Assembly (NCBI RefSeq): GCF_001458415.1
Contig: NZ_CYSD01000043.1
Location: forward strand, 186,001-250,000
DNA length: 64,000 nucleotides
From: Tritonibacter multivorans
Lineage (GTDB): Bacteria; Pseudomonadota; Alphaproteobacteria; Rhodobacterales; Rhodobacteraceae
Direction of reading: 5' to 3'
The notes under the pieces were generated by a model. The model did not search any database. It saw nothing but the letters and a program-made list of their open reading frames with translations, and was not told where the DNA came from. Made by a program: the position numbers and the translations under genes. Each line of letters starts with the position of its first letter. The stretch's first letter is position 1. Below, piece by piece: positions 37,565-47,375 of this stretch.

Positions 37565-37879
37565 ATGATCGTAACCACCACTCCTAATGTCGAAGGCTAT
37601 CAGATCGCTGAATACAAAGGCATCGTTGTGGGCGAAGCGATCATGGGGGCCAATGTGGTCCGGGATTTCTTTGCCTCGGTCACTGACATCGTCGGCGGCC
37701 GTTCGGGCGCATATGAAAGCAAGCTGCGGGACGCGCGCGAGACTGCCATGGCAGAGCTCGAAGATCATGCGCGCGCCCGCGGCGCAAACGCCGTGGTTGG
37801 CGTCGACATCGATTACGAGGTCGTCGCGGACAGCATGCTGATGGTCTCCGTCAGCGGCACCGCTGTGGTTTTGGGGTAA
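37565..37879 (+). CDS. YbjQ/UPF0145 family protein
   Basis: 104-aa member of the UPF0145 (YbjQ) family, pentameric proteins proposed from structure to bind metal; role unknown. Visible: [32 protein letters not shown] and [15 protein letters not shown], both family-typical in shortened form. Its place between sufB and sufC hints at a role near iron-sulfur assembly, but it may just be cotranscribed. Confidence 0.9.
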   Translation: MIVTTTPNVEGYQIAEYKGIVVGEAIMGANVVRDFFASVTDIVGGRSGAYESKLRDARETAMAELEDHARARGANAVVGVDIDYEVVADSMLMVSVSGTAVVLG

Positions 37880-37974
37880 ACCGAGATGCAGATGCAAATT
37901 AGGACATTGGCAAAGACTGTGTCGTGCCCGCCGCGCGGACACTTCCTGATTGCATCTCGTGTTCAATACTCGGT

Positions 37975-38023
37975 AAAATTGTCCGGAGATATTTTTTTCT
38001 TCGATTTGAATACGGACAATTTT
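37975..38023 (+). repeat. 11-bp inverted repeat abutting the 186-aa gene start
   Basis: AAAATTGTCCG (37975-37985) and CGGACAATTTT (38013-38023) are perfectly complementary around a 27-nt AT-rich loop. The right arm ends one base before the ATG at 38025 and is followed by T, so it could act as a terminator or hide the translation start. Confidence 0.65.
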
Positions 38024-38024
38024 T

Positions 38025-38585
38025 ATGGAAACCACGCCACAGCCGTCCTTTCAGGACCGCGTCGATCGCATTTCTGCATCACACAAAGAAGCAGCCGAGC
38101 AACGCCGCTTAATGCTTGCAAATCTTCCCAAGGAAGAAAAAGTCAAAGTAAACAAGTGGTGGCAGGCCTTCACAATTGCCGTGGCGATCGCTTTTGGCAT
38201 GGTGCTGCTATTCGTCGCGACATCCGCGCGAATGAGGCTGTATGGATACAGCGACGAGAGCGCGATGGTTCTCACGCTCGCCGATGTGTCAGGCGCATTG
38301 GCTTTGACCTGGGGGTTCGGGCAGTTTCAAAACAACTACAACCTGAAGAACAAATTGGCGCAGGCGGTCGGTATACTCCTCATGGCCGTCGGCATCCACA
38401 ATCTTGCTTTCTGGTTTCCCGAAACCATGTCTCTGGCCATATCCGGCGACTGGGTCCGGCAGCAGCAGGTCGAAGCCGCGCCGAATTCTGTCCTTATCGG
38501 GCCGAAATACATACGTCTCAGCAAGCGCGACATGGAATATGGCGCCCCTCTAAATGTCACGCCCAAGGTGATTTACCGCGACTGA
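38025..38585 (+). CDS. unknown membrane protein inserted in the suf cluster
   Basis: 186-aa protein. A basic, helical N-terminus (residues 1-45) is followed by hydrophobic segments at about 47-66, 80-97 and 113-130, then a soluble C-terminal part ending TPKVIYRD. No family recognised. Codon use differs from its neighbours (several ATA and CTA codons), and hairpins lie on both sides. There is no good ribosome binding site; the start is inside an inverted repeat. It may be a recent insertion or a gene with its own control. Confidence 0.6.
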   Translation: METTPQPSFQDRVDRISASHKEAAEQRRLMLANLPKEEKVKVNKWWQAFTIAVAIAFGMVLLFVATSARMRLYGYSDESAMVLTLADVSGALALTWGFGQFQNNYNLKNKLAQAVGILLMAVGIHNLAFWFPETMSLAISGDWVRQQQVEAAPNSVLIGPKYIRLSKRDMEYGAPLNVTPKVIYRD

Positions 38586-38623
38586 CACTGCGGAACACCG
38601 GAACATCTCAATCACTGAAATTC

Positions 38624-38647
38624 GCGCGCAGCGTTGCGCGCCCTTTC
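38624..38647 (+). terminator. hairpin between unknown membrane gene and sufC
   Basis: GCGCGCA / TGCGCGC with GCGT loop, followed by CCTTTC rather than a clean T run. Possible weak terminator or processing site. Confidence 0.45.
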
Positions 38648-38701
38648 TTGCTGTCGCGGTCACATTGACTGCGACACCTTTCTTAGGAATACGAGGTAAA
38701 A

Positions 38702-39456
<755 letters not shown>

Positions 39457-39457
<1 letters not shown>

Positions 39458-40737
39458 TGGCGCTTCCCGAAGTGAAACAAACCGCAACGGAGGCGCGTCT
39501 GGCCGCGCTTTCGCTGCCGACCGGTGGCTGTCTCGAGGCAGGCCGTCGCGCGGCTTTGGCGCGGGTGCAGGAAATGGGCCTGCCGGGCGCACGGGACGAA
39601 TACTGGAAATACACCCGTCCCGAGACCCTTGTTCAGGCTGCTGCTCCGGAAGCGTCGGTCTTTGACGACGGCGAAGTGGCCATGTTCAACGAATTCGACC
39701 GCCTGCAGGTTGTCTTTGTGGATGGTGTTTTTGACGCCGAAGCCTCTGATGATCTGTCGCTGGAAGGCGTGACCATTGAACGCCTGTCTGACCTGAGTGC
39801 GAAAGATCTGCACTGGGCCAAGGACCTCTATGGTGTTCTTGAAGCGCGTGGTCAAAACCCGGTTGAACGCCCGCTGGCGGCGCTGAACACCGCGTTTGCC
39901 ACCGATGGCGTGGTTGTTCACGTGACTGGCAAACCGTCCAAGCCGATCAATCTGGTCTATAAGCACGCAGAAACCGCGTCGGATGCGATCCTGCATCACG
40001 TGATCAAGGTCGACAGCGGCGCGGAAGCGACCATTCTGGAAAACGGCCCCGCGGCGTCGCGCTTTAACAAGGCGATGGAGATCGATGTTGCGGACGGCGG
40101 TTCCCTGCATCTGATCCGCGCACAGGGGCGCGACCACGAACGCCGCGCCGCAACGCATCTGTTTGCCCGCCTTGGAAAAGAAAGCGTTTTCAAGGCCTTC
40201 ACGCTCACTGTGAATGGTGTCTTGACTCGCAACGAAGCCGTTGTTGAATTCCTTGGCGACGACGCCGTCGCGCATATTGCCGGTGCCTGTGTTGGTGATG
40301 GCGACTTCCATCACGATGACACCGTCTTCATCACGCATGACGCGGTGAACTGCGAAAGCCGTCAGGTGTTCAAAAAGGTTCTGCGCAATGGCGCAACCGG
40401 CGTGTTTCAGGGCAAGATCCTGGTGAAGGAAGGCGCGCAAAAGACTGACGGATATCAGATTTCTCAGTCTTTGCTGCTGGATGATGACAGCCAGTTCCTC
40501 GCCAAGCCAGAGCTCGAGATCTATGCCGACGACGTGGCCTGTTCGCATGGTTCCACTTCGGGTGCGATTGATGAGGAAGGCCTGTTCTACCTGCGGTCGC
40601 GCGGGGTTCCGCTGGCGGAAGCCACCGACCTGATGACATTGGCCTTCCTGGCTGAAGCCATCGAAGAGATCGAAGATACAGATCTGGGCACCGCCCTGAT
40701 CGAGCGTCTGACGGGCTGGCTGGCCCGCCGCCGCTGA
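39457..40737 (+). CDS. sufD: Fe-S cluster assembly protein SufD
   Basis: 426-aa partner of SufB in the scaffold. The C-terminal half contains KTDGYQISQSLLL, KPELEIYADDVACSHGST and FYLRSRGVPLAEA, the SufD/SufB core with conserved Cys-x-His. The N-terminal part has PGARDEYWKYTRP. Coupled to sufC by overlap; the Yip1-like pair follows after three bases. Confidence 0.96.
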
Positions 40738-40740
40738 TCT

Positions 40741-41226
40741 ATGGCCGTGACCACGGATATCACGGCAACCTATCGGGGGCCGCGCAAGGTGATTGCGCGG
40801 CTTCTTCAAATGGGCGCGCGTGAAGATCGGCTTTTGGCGGTCCTGATGGGGTTTTGTGCCTTGCTGTTCGTCGCACAAATGCCGCGTCTGGCCCGCGAGG
40901 CGCATCTGTCGGGTCAGGAACTGAATCCGATGCTTGGCGGATCGCTGCTGGCGCTTGTGTTCATTCTGCCGTTGATCTTGTATCTGCTGGCCTGGGTTGT
41001 CCATCTGGCTGTGCGGGCCGTGGGCGGGCAGGGCGAAGCCTACCGGGGGCGTCTGACCCTGTTCTGGGCCTTGCTTGCATCGTCGCCTTTGATCCTGCTC
41101 AACGGGCTGGTTGCCGGTTTTATCGGCGCCGGACCTGCGTTGAATGTCGTTGGGGGCTTGTGGTTTGTTGTGTTCCTGTGGTTTTGGATTGCAGGACTGG
41201 CAGAAGCATACTGGGCAAAACAATGA
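40741..41226 (+). CDS. Yip1-like membrane protein A
   Basis: 161-aa integral membrane protein with about four hydrophobic segments (LMGFCALLFVAQM, LLALVFILPLILYLLAWVV, LFWALLASSPLILLNGLVAGF, VVGGLWFVVFLWFWIAGL). General resemblance to the Yip1 family; role unknown. It starts three bases after sufD and overlaps the next gene by 4 bp (ATGA), so it is part of the suf transcript. Confidence 0.75.
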   Translation: MAVTTDITATYRGPRKVIARLLQMGAREDRLLAVLMGFCALLFVAQMPRLAREAHLSGQELNPMLGGSLLALVFILPLILYLLAWVVHLAVRAVGGQGEAYRGRLTLFWALLASSPLILLNGLVAGFIGAGPALNVVGGLWFVVFLWFWIAGLAEAYWAKQ

Positions 41227-41771
41227 CCGATCTTAAGGCCTTGGTGGCCGAAACGATTTTCTCTCCGGCGACAGCGGGGAAACGGCTGCTGGACATGCAG
41301 CTTGGCCGTCAGGCCATAGTGTCCATGTTTGCGCTGTCCTTGGTTGTGGCGGCCATTCTGGAGATCGTCCAGCGCCTGATCGTGCCGCTGCCAGAAGAGT
41401 TCATGGCCGCTGGCGTGTCGCCGGTCACCTTCATCCTTATTGTCGGTGGTATGCAGCTGGCAATTGTCGCCGCCATGACCGGAGTTGGTCGCTGGCTGGG
41501 CGGCCGGGCAGGGATGTTGGATCTGCTGGGCCTGCAAAGCTGGCTGACATTGGTAAGCTTGATGTTCCAGACGGTTGCTGTGCTTTTGCTGATTGTGTCA
41601 CCGCTGCTGGCAGGCCTCTTGAACCTGGCGGTTGTGATCTATGGTTTTTACGTCGCGCTGCACTTTGTGAATGTCGCGCATGGCTTTGAAAGCCTTATGA
41701 AATCCTTTGGCGTGGTGGCAATGTCGGCCTGTTCGGTTGCCATGATGCTTCTTATTCTCAGCGGGATCTGA
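41223..41771 (+). CDS. Yip1-like membrane protein B
   Basis: 182-aa Yip1-family membrane protein. The soluble N-terminus (KALVAETIFSPATAGKRLLDM) is typical of bacterial Yip1 proteins, followed by about five hydrophobic segments including TFILIVGGMQLAIVAAM and LLIVSPLLAGLLNLAVVIYG, with GFYVALHFVNVAHGF near the end. Start set by ATGA overlap with the preceding gene; sufS begins 28 bp later. Confidence 0.8.
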   Translation: MTDLKALVAETIFSPATAGKRLLDMQLGRQAIVSMFALSLVVAAILEIVQRLIVPLPEEFMAAGVSPVTFILIVGGMQLAIVAAMTGVGRWLGGRAGMLDLLGLQSWLTLVSLMFQTVAVLLLIVSPLLAGLLNLAVVIYGFYVALHFVNVAHGFESLMKSFGVVAMSACSVAMMLLILSGI

Positions 41772-41799
41772 AACCCCGAGGTCGAACTGGATCTGTCTT

Positions 41800-43020
41800 A
41801 TGTATGATGTCGAAAAAATCCGCGCGGACTTTCCGATCCTCTCCCGAGAGGTGAACGGCAAGCCTTTGACCTATTTGGACAATGGTGCCTCGGCGCAAAA
41901 GCCTCAGGTCGTGATCGATGCGGTGACCAAAGCCTATGCTGAGGAATATTCTAATGTTCACAGGGGCTTGCACTTTCTGTCTAACCTCGCGACGGAAAAA
42001 TACGAAGGCGTGAGAGGTATCATTGCCCGCTTCTTGAACGCCGCGGATGAAAATCACATTGTCCTGAATTCTGGCACCACCGAAGGCATCAACCTTGTGG
42101 CCTATGGCTGGGCCATGCCGCGCATGGAAGCGGGCGATGAGATTATCCTGTCGGTGATGGAACACCATGCAAATATCGTGCCCTGGCATTTCCTGCGCGA
42201 ACGTCAGGGTGTGGTTTTGAAATGGATCGATACCGAGGTTGACGGCAGCCTTGATCCCCAGAAGGTTCTGGATGCGATCACGCCCAAGACCAAGCTGATT
42301 GCGATCACCCAATGTTCAAATGTTCTGGGCACCGTGGTCGATGTAAAATCCATCTGTGCAGGCGCGCGGGCCCAGGAGGTTCCTGTGCTGGTCGATGGTT
42401 CGCAGGGTTCGGTCCATATGCCTGTGGATGTGCAGGATATCGGCTGTGATTTCTATGCGGTCACCGGTCACAAACTTTATGGCCCGTCCGGGTCTGGCGC
42501 GATCTATATTCACCCCGACCGGATGGCTGAAATGCAGCCCTTTATCGGTGGCGGCGATATGATCAAAGAGGTCAGCAAAACCAATGTGGTCTACAATGAC
42601 CCGCCGATGAAGTTCGAAGCAGGCACGCCGGGCATCGTCCAAACAATTGGTTTTGGTGTGGCACTCGAATACATGATGTCCGTCGGAATGGCCGAAATCG
42701 CCGCGCATGAAGCGGAGCTTCGCGACTATGCGCTAAGCCGGTTCAAGTCGTTGAACTGGATGAATGTTCAGGGTCAAGCCCCTGGTAAGGCGGCGATTTT
42801 CAGCTTTACCCTTGAAGGTGCCGCGCACGCTCATGACATTTCGACCATCCTTGACAAAAAGGGCGTTGCCGTACGGGCAGGGCATCACTGTGCGGGTCCG
42901 TTGATGGATCACCTTGGTGTCTCCGCCACCTGCCGCGCGTCTTTTGGGATGTACAACACAAAGGCCGAAGTTGATGTGTTGGTCGATGCGCTTGAGCTGG
43001 CGCATGAGTTGTTCGGCTAA
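41800..43020 (+). CDS. sufS: SufS-type cysteine desulfurase
   Basis: 406-aa group II cysteine desulfurase supplying sulfur to SufBCD. The PLP lysine is Lys225 in VTGHKLYGPSG, the persulfide cysteine Cys364 in RAGHHCAGPLMDHLG. FSNVHRGLHFLS-type sequence (YSNVHRGLHFLS) and NSGTTEGINLVA are class landmarks. It closes the cluster; a strong terminator follows. No sufE, sufU, sufA or sufT gene lies beside it. Confidence 0.96.
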   Translation: MYDVEKIRADFPILSREVNGKPLTYLDNGASAQKPQVVIDAVTKAYAEEYSNVHRGLHFLSNLATEKYEGVRGIIARFLNAADENHIVLNSGTTEGINLVAYGWAMPRMEAGDEIILSVMEHHANIVPWHFLRERQGVVLKWIDTEVDGSLDPQKVLDAITPKTKLIAITQCSNVLGTVVDVKSICAGARAQEVPVLVDGSQGSVHMPVDVQDIGCDFYAVTGHKLYGPSGSGAIYIHPDRMAEMQPFIGGGDMIKEVSKTNVVYNDPPMKFEAGTPGIVQTIGFGVALEYMMSVGMAEIAAHEAELRDYALSRFKSLNWMNVQGQAPGKAAIFSFTLEGAAHAHDISTILDKKGVAVRAGHHCAGPLMDHLGVSATCRASFGMYNTKAEVDVLVDALELAHELFG

Positions 43021-43034
43021 GCCACAAAAGAAAG

Positions 43035-43068
43035 ACCGCCGCATCTTTGAAGGATGCGGCGGTTTTTT
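43035..43068 (+). terminator. terminator of the suf cluster
   Basis: Perfect 11-bp stem ACCGCCGCATC / GATGCGGCGGT, 7-nt loop, six T. It also faces the convergent chemoreceptor gene. Confidence 0.9.
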
Positions 43069-43070
43069 GT

Positions 43071-44513
43071 TTAGAAATCTTCCCAGCCCGCTGGGGTTTC
43101 ATGGGCACTTGGCGGTGCATTCACAGCCACTTGCTCCACAGGCGCAGGCTGTGGCGCGCTGGGTTCAACAAATGGCGTGACATTGGCCGCACCGGCGCCG
43201 CCACTGGTGGTGAAGCGCGCCATCTGGCGGCTCATCTCTTTGGAATCATTGGCCAGTGTCTGGCTGGCAGCGGTCGCTTCTTCGACCATCGCGGCGTTGT
43301 GCTGGGTCACTTCGTCCAGCTGACCGATGCCGGTGTTGATTTCCCCCAGGGTGACAGCTTGTTCTTCGGCACCACGGGCGATGGTGGTCACGTTCTCGGA
43401 AATGCTGTTGACGCTGCTGATGATGTTCTCCAGCTCGGTGCCGGCACGGCCCACAAGGGTCACACCGTTGGACACATGTTTGGAGCTTTCCAGAATCAGG
43501 CCTTTGATTTCGCCGGCCGCATCCGCGGAACGTTGGGCAAGCGCACGCACCTCGGAGGCAACAACCGCAAACCCACGACCAGCTTCGCCAGCGCGCGCGG
43601 CCTCAACGCCTGCGTTCAGAGCGAGCAGATTGGTCTGGAATGCAATGTCGTCAATCACAGAGATGATCTTTGCAATCTCTTCCGAAGAACTTTCGATCTG
43701 GGACATGGCCTGGATCGCATCGGACACAACCTGACCGCTGTCTTCCGCGGTGGTCCGTGCGGTCTGAACGGCGTGTTCCACTTCTTTGGCACCTTCAGCC
43801 GAGGAGCGCACAGTGGAGGTCAGCTCTTCGATCGCGGCTGCGGTTTCTTCCAGCGTCGCTGCTTGGTTTTCCGTGCGCTGGGACAGTTCGCTCGACGAGG
43901 TGTTCATTTCGTCCGAGGTTTTCTCCACACCGTCGGCCACGGTACGGACGGTGCTGATAGCGCCTTCGAGCGACACAACGGCTTCGTTGTAGGACTTCGC
44001 GAGGCGCGCAATATCTTCGATGGACGACGGTTTGCAGCGATGCGTCAGATTCCCGTCACGCAGCTCTTCCAGCGCGGAGGCGATTTCCGCAATCTCGGCA
44101 CGGCGCGCGGTGATGTTGGTCGCGATTTTGACAATGCTTGTAACATTATCATCGTCGTCAAGAATAGGCGCATAAGTGGCCTGGATCCAGACAACCTGAC
44201 CATCCTTGCGAAGGCGCGGAAACTGGTCCGCTACTGGTTTGCCAGCGGCCAGATCATCCCACATCTGTTGGTACAGTGGATTCTTGACGAAGGACGGATA
44301 CACAAACATTTTGTGATGTTGGCCCACGATCTCATCCAGAGTGTAGCCGACCGTATCAAGAAAGTTCTGGTTGGCGTGCTTGATGATCCCATTGGGTTCA
44401 AATTCGATCATCGCTTGCGTGCGATCAATCATTTTTCGCAACGCGTCGTTGTTCAGGCTTGTATCGGCAACCGGGGGGGATGAGGTTTTTCTAAAAAACA
44501 TGGGCCTTGTCAC
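43071..44513 (-). CDS. soluble PAS-domain chemoreceptor
   Basis: 480-aa methyl-accepting protein without membrane segments. A PAS domain (residues ~25-135: [29 protein letters not shown]-type region, [18 protein letters not shown]) is followed by a HAMP-like linker and the signalling domain with [22 protein letters not shown]. It ends GWEDF, matching the W-x-x-F pentapeptide that binds CheR in other receptors. Probably an Aer-like cytoplasmic sensor. The start is GTG; an ATG four codons later is possible. Confidence 0.9.
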   Translation of the reverse strand: MTRPMFFRKTSSPPVADTSLNNDALRKMIDRTQAMIEFEPNGIIKHANQNFLDTVGYTLDEIVGQHHKMFVYPSFVKNPLYQQMWDDLAAGKPVADQFPRLRKDGQVVWIQATYAPILDDDDNVTSIVKIATNITARRAEIAEIASALEELRDGNLTHRCKPSSIEDIARLAKSYNEAVVSLEGAISTVRTVADGVEKTSDEMNTSSSELSQRTENQAATLEETAAAIEELTSTVRSSAEGAKEVEHAVQTARTTAEDSGQVVSDAIQAMSQIESSSEEIAKIISVIDDIAFQTNLLALNAGVEAARAGEAGRGFAVVASEVRALAQRSADAAGEIKGLILESSKHVSNGVTLVGRAGTELENIISSVNSISENVTTIARGAEEQAVTLGEINTGIGQLDEVTQHNAAMVEEATAASQTLANDSKEMSRQMARFTTSGGAGAANVTPFVEPSAPQPAPVEQVAVNAPPSAHETPAGWEDF

Positions 44514-45005
44514 TGTTTGATTGTTCCGTCCCGGACATAAGTACCCTTATTTTGTTGCTTATTCGCTAACGCCGATGGCTGGGTTTTTGACCAAAAAGCG
44601 TAGGAGTTTAGGGAAAAGCCCCCACATAAGTGCTATAATTTTACATAATACTGATTATGAAAGTCGTATCCGTCCTGCAATATTGCAATTTGTGCCCGCT
44701 CAAACTCAGCGAAATCGGGTTTGCACGGGTATCGGTTTGACAGGATCAAACACGTCTTTGTCTTGCATATTGGTCCGTTTTGCAAAATCTCAAAAACCAA
44801 TGTTAACGCGCTTGCGACTTCAATCCGTTGGCAGCATGAGATCCAGATGAGAGTTGTTAAGGCGTCAGTTAACGAGCGGGTGTTTTTGGAGAGTTCTGAA
44901 GTATTAACAGAGGCTTGCTGCCCTTTGCTGATGTGCAATCCCATGCGCTTTACCAGTCGGATCGGCTGGTTCTACTGGTTAAAAACCCCCGCTTCGGCAT
45001 CCCGA
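44514..45005. other. AT-rich intergenic region with no firm gene
   Basis: About 490 bp between the PAS chemoreceptor and the phoB terminator. It is clearly richer in A and T than its surroundings. Two overlapping frames of about 100 codons on opposite strands (44633-44944 minus, 44721-45059 plus) show no family features, and neither has a convincing ribosome binding site. TATAAT occurs at 44634-44639 without a matching -35. It may be a decayed or foreign remnant. Confidence 0.45.
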
Positions 45006-45042
45006 AAAACGAAATCCCGGGCCATGATCAAGCCCGGGATTT
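45006..45042 (-). terminator. terminator downstream of phoB
   Basis: AAATCCCGGGC / GCCCGGGATTT, perfect 11-bp stem, followed on the minus strand by CGTTTTT. Confidence 0.85.
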
Positions 45043-45121
45043 TGGTAGGTTCTGCGTAACCAATGGCGACGAATTTACGCTGCCTTTTGCACGATTTTTG
45101 GCGCTTAAAACGGAGCTGAAA

Positions 45122-45811
45122 TCAACCCAATGCGTAGCCTGCGCCGCGCACCGTGCGCACAGGATCGGCGCCGCCATGCTGCGTCAACGCCTTGCGAAGA
45201 CGGCCGATATGGACGTCCACGGTGCGTGTATCGACGTAAATGTCGCGGCCCCAGACACGGTCCAGAAGCTGCTCTCGGCTCCACACCCTGCCCGGCTTTT
45301 CCATAAAGGTGGACAGCAGCCGGAACTCAGTCGGGCCAAGCTTCAGCGGCTGTTCACTGCGCGACACCTTATGCGTTTCTGCGTCCAGAACGATGTCTTC
45401 AAACTCCAGTCGCATGCCGACGGTGGCAGGACGCACCCGGCGCAGCTGTGCGCGGACACGGGCCATCAGTTCGATCACGGAATAGGGTTTGACCACATAG
45501 TCGTCAGCCCCGGTTTCCAGGCCGCGCACTTTGTCGACCTCTTCCGAGCGCGCGGACAACATAATGACCGGGATATTGCGGGTTTCCGAGCGGGATTTCA
45601 AACGGCGGCACACTTCGATCCCGCTCAGATTGGGCATCATCCAATCCAGAACGATAATATCGGGCATGTCCTCATCGACCAGAAGCAGCGCTTCTTCGCC
45701 GTTTTCGGCCTTGATAACCCGGAAGCCGTCGGCTTCCAGATTATATGCGAGCACTTCGCGCTGTGCCAATTCGTCTTCGACCACCAGAACTGCGGGCTGA
45801 TCGGCACTCAT
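45122..45811 (-). CDS. phoB: phosphate regulon response regulator PhoB
   Basis: 229-aa OmpR/PhoB-type regulator. The receiver has phospho-acceptor Asp56 in VLDWMMPNLSG, with Lys in VVKPYS. The C-terminal winged helix contains PLKLGPTEFRLLSTFMEKPG and VDVHIGRLRKAL. It activates pst and other genes at low phosphate by binding Pho boxes. Last gene of the pst cluster, three bases behind phoU; its kinase PhoR is encoded at the other end. Confidence 0.95.
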   Translation of the reverse strand: MSADQPAVLVVEDELAQREVLAYNLEADGFRVIKAENGEEALLLVDEDMPDIIVLDWMMPNLSGIEVCRRLKSRSETRNIPVIMLSARSEEVDKVRGLETGADDYVVKPYSVIELMARVRAQLRRVRPATVGMRLEFEDIVLDAETHKVSRSEQPLKLGPTEFRLLSTFMEKPGRVWSREQLLDRVWGRDIYVDTRTVDVHIGRLRKALTQHGGADPVRTVRGAGYALG

Positions 45812-45814
45812 GAC

Positions 45815-46525
45815 TTACACCTTTTGCTCAGTGGTCGAGGTGATGTCAGCCTTGGCGCGGTCTTCTTCCGGCTTTTCACCGGTGACCAGATAGACCACCT
45901 GCTCTGCGATTGCAGTCACATGGTCGCCCATGCGTTCGGTGTTTTTGGCGATGAAATGCAGGTGCATACAGGCCGAGATATTGCGCGGATCTTCCATCAT
46001 ATGGGTCAGGAATTCGCGGAACAGCGCGTTATACATCTGGTCGACTTCTTCATCGCGGGCGATGACATCACGGGCCAGTTCGGCGTCCCGCTGGATGTAG
46101 CTGTCCAGCGCATCCTTCAGCATCAGTTCCACTTCGCGCGCCATGCGGCGCAGCGCAGCGGTCCCATCCGAGATGTTCGGCCCCTGTGCCAGCAGCGAGG
46201 TGCGCTTGGCCATGTTCTTGGCATAGTCACCGATACGTTCCAGATTGCCCGCGATTTTCATCACTGACAGAACCAGACGCAGGTCGCTTGCCGTCGGCGC
46301 GCGCAGCGCGATCAGACGGGCCGATTCCTCGTCGATCAACTCTTCCAGGCCATCGATGGCTTTGTCGCCATCGCGGACCTCGAGCGCGAGATCCTCGTCG
46401 CGGGTTTCCAGCGCTTTCGCACCGAGGCGGATGGCCTCTTCGACAAGGCCACCCATTTTCATGATCTGGGCCTGCATGGCCTCCAGATCACGGTCAAATG
46501 CGGATGCAATGTGTTGTTCTTCCAT
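45815..46525 (-). CDS. phoU: phosphate signalling regulator PhoU
   Basis: 236-aa all-helical protein with two PhoU repeats. Metal-binding type motifs ERIGDYAKN and ERMGDHVTAI mark the two three-helix bundles. PhoU links the Pst transporter to PhoR and keeps the regulon off when phosphate is plentiful. The ATG has AAGGGGAG upstream. Between pstB and phoB. Confidence 0.95.
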   Translation of the reverse strand: MEEQHIASAFDRDLEAMQAQIMKMGGLVEEAIRLGAKALETRDEDLALEVRDGDKAIDGLEELIDEESARLIALRAPTASDLRLVLSVMKIAGNLERIGDYAKNMAKRTSLLAQGPNISDGTAALRRMAREVELMLKDALDSYIQRDAELARDVIARDEEVDQMYNALFREFLTHMMEDPRNISACMHLHFIAKNTERMGDHVTAIAEQVVYLVTGEKPEEDRAKADITSTTEQKV

Positions 46526-46559
46526 GGGAAAACTCCCCTTCAGTAAGTAACCGGTGATC

Positions 46560-47357
46560 TTAACCGATACGGCCGGTGATGTAGCTCTCTGTGCGCGGGT
46601 CTTCGGGGTTGGTGAAGATTTGGCCGGTGGGACCAAATTCCACGAGGTTGCCCAGGTGGAAGAAGGCGGTTTTCTGGCTGACGCGCGCGGCCTGCTGCAT
46701 GGAGTGCGTGACGATGACAACCGAATAGCGGCTGCGCAGCTCGTCGATCAGCTCTTCGACCTGTGCGGTTGCAATCGGGTCTAGCGCCGAGCACGGCTCG
46801 TCCATCAGCAGAACTTCGGGCTCGGTGGCAACGGCACGCGCAATACACAGACGCTGCTGCTGGCCGCCAGACAGGCCGGTGCCCGGCTTGTCCAGACGGT
46901 CTTTGACCTCGTCCCAGATTGCGCCGCGGCGCAGGGATTTCTCGACGATCTCGTCCAGCTCGGCTTTGTTCTTGGCCAGGCCGTGGATGCGTGGGCCGTA
47001 GGCCACATTGTCATAGATCGATTTGGGGAACGGGTTCGGTTTCTGGAACACCATGCCCACTTTGGCGCGCAGCTGCACCGGGTCGACGCGCTTGTCATAG
47101 ATGTCTTCGCCATCAAGCAGAATGTCACCGGTGACCTTACAGATGTCGATGGTGTCATTCATCCGGTTCAGGCAGCGCAGGAAAGTGGATTTGCCACAGC
47201 CCGACGGGCCGATGAAGGCTGTGACGGTCTTGTCTTCGATCTCGACGTTGACGTCCTTGATCGCATGGGCTTCGCCATAATGTACGTCTACGCCTTTGGC
47301 TGCGATCTTGGTCTTTTGCTGTTCCATGGTTTTATCCATTGCGGTCATATCGTTCAT
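46560..47357 (-). CDS. pstB: phosphate ABC transporter ATPase PstB
   Basis: 265-aa ATPase of the high-affinity phosphate importer. Walker A is [12 protein letters not shown], the ABC signature [14 protein letters not shown], and Walker [40 protein letters not shown] is PstB-specific. A methionine-rich N-terminus offers several starts; the first ATG is used here. Confidence 0.96.
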   Translation of the reverse strand: MNDMTAMDKTMEQQKTKIAAKGVDVHYGEAHAIKDVNVEIEDKTVTAFIGPSGCGKSTFLRCLNRMNDTIDICKVTGDILLDGEDIYDKRVDPVQLRAKVGMVFQKPNPFPKSIYDNVAYGPRIHGLAKNKAELDEIVEKSLRRGAIWDEVKDRLDKPGTGLSGGQQQRLCIARAVATEPEVLLMDEPCSALDPIATAQVEELIDELRSRYSVVIVTHSMQQAARVSQKTAFFHLGNLVEFGPTGQIFTNPEDPRTESYITGRIG

Positions 47358-47375
47358 TTTTGTTACCCCTTCAGC

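Noticed and set aside
44857-44872. TTAA-N8-TTAA, similar to a CtrA site
   Set aside because: The spacer is 8 instead of 7 bp, and there is no start codon in a suitable position.
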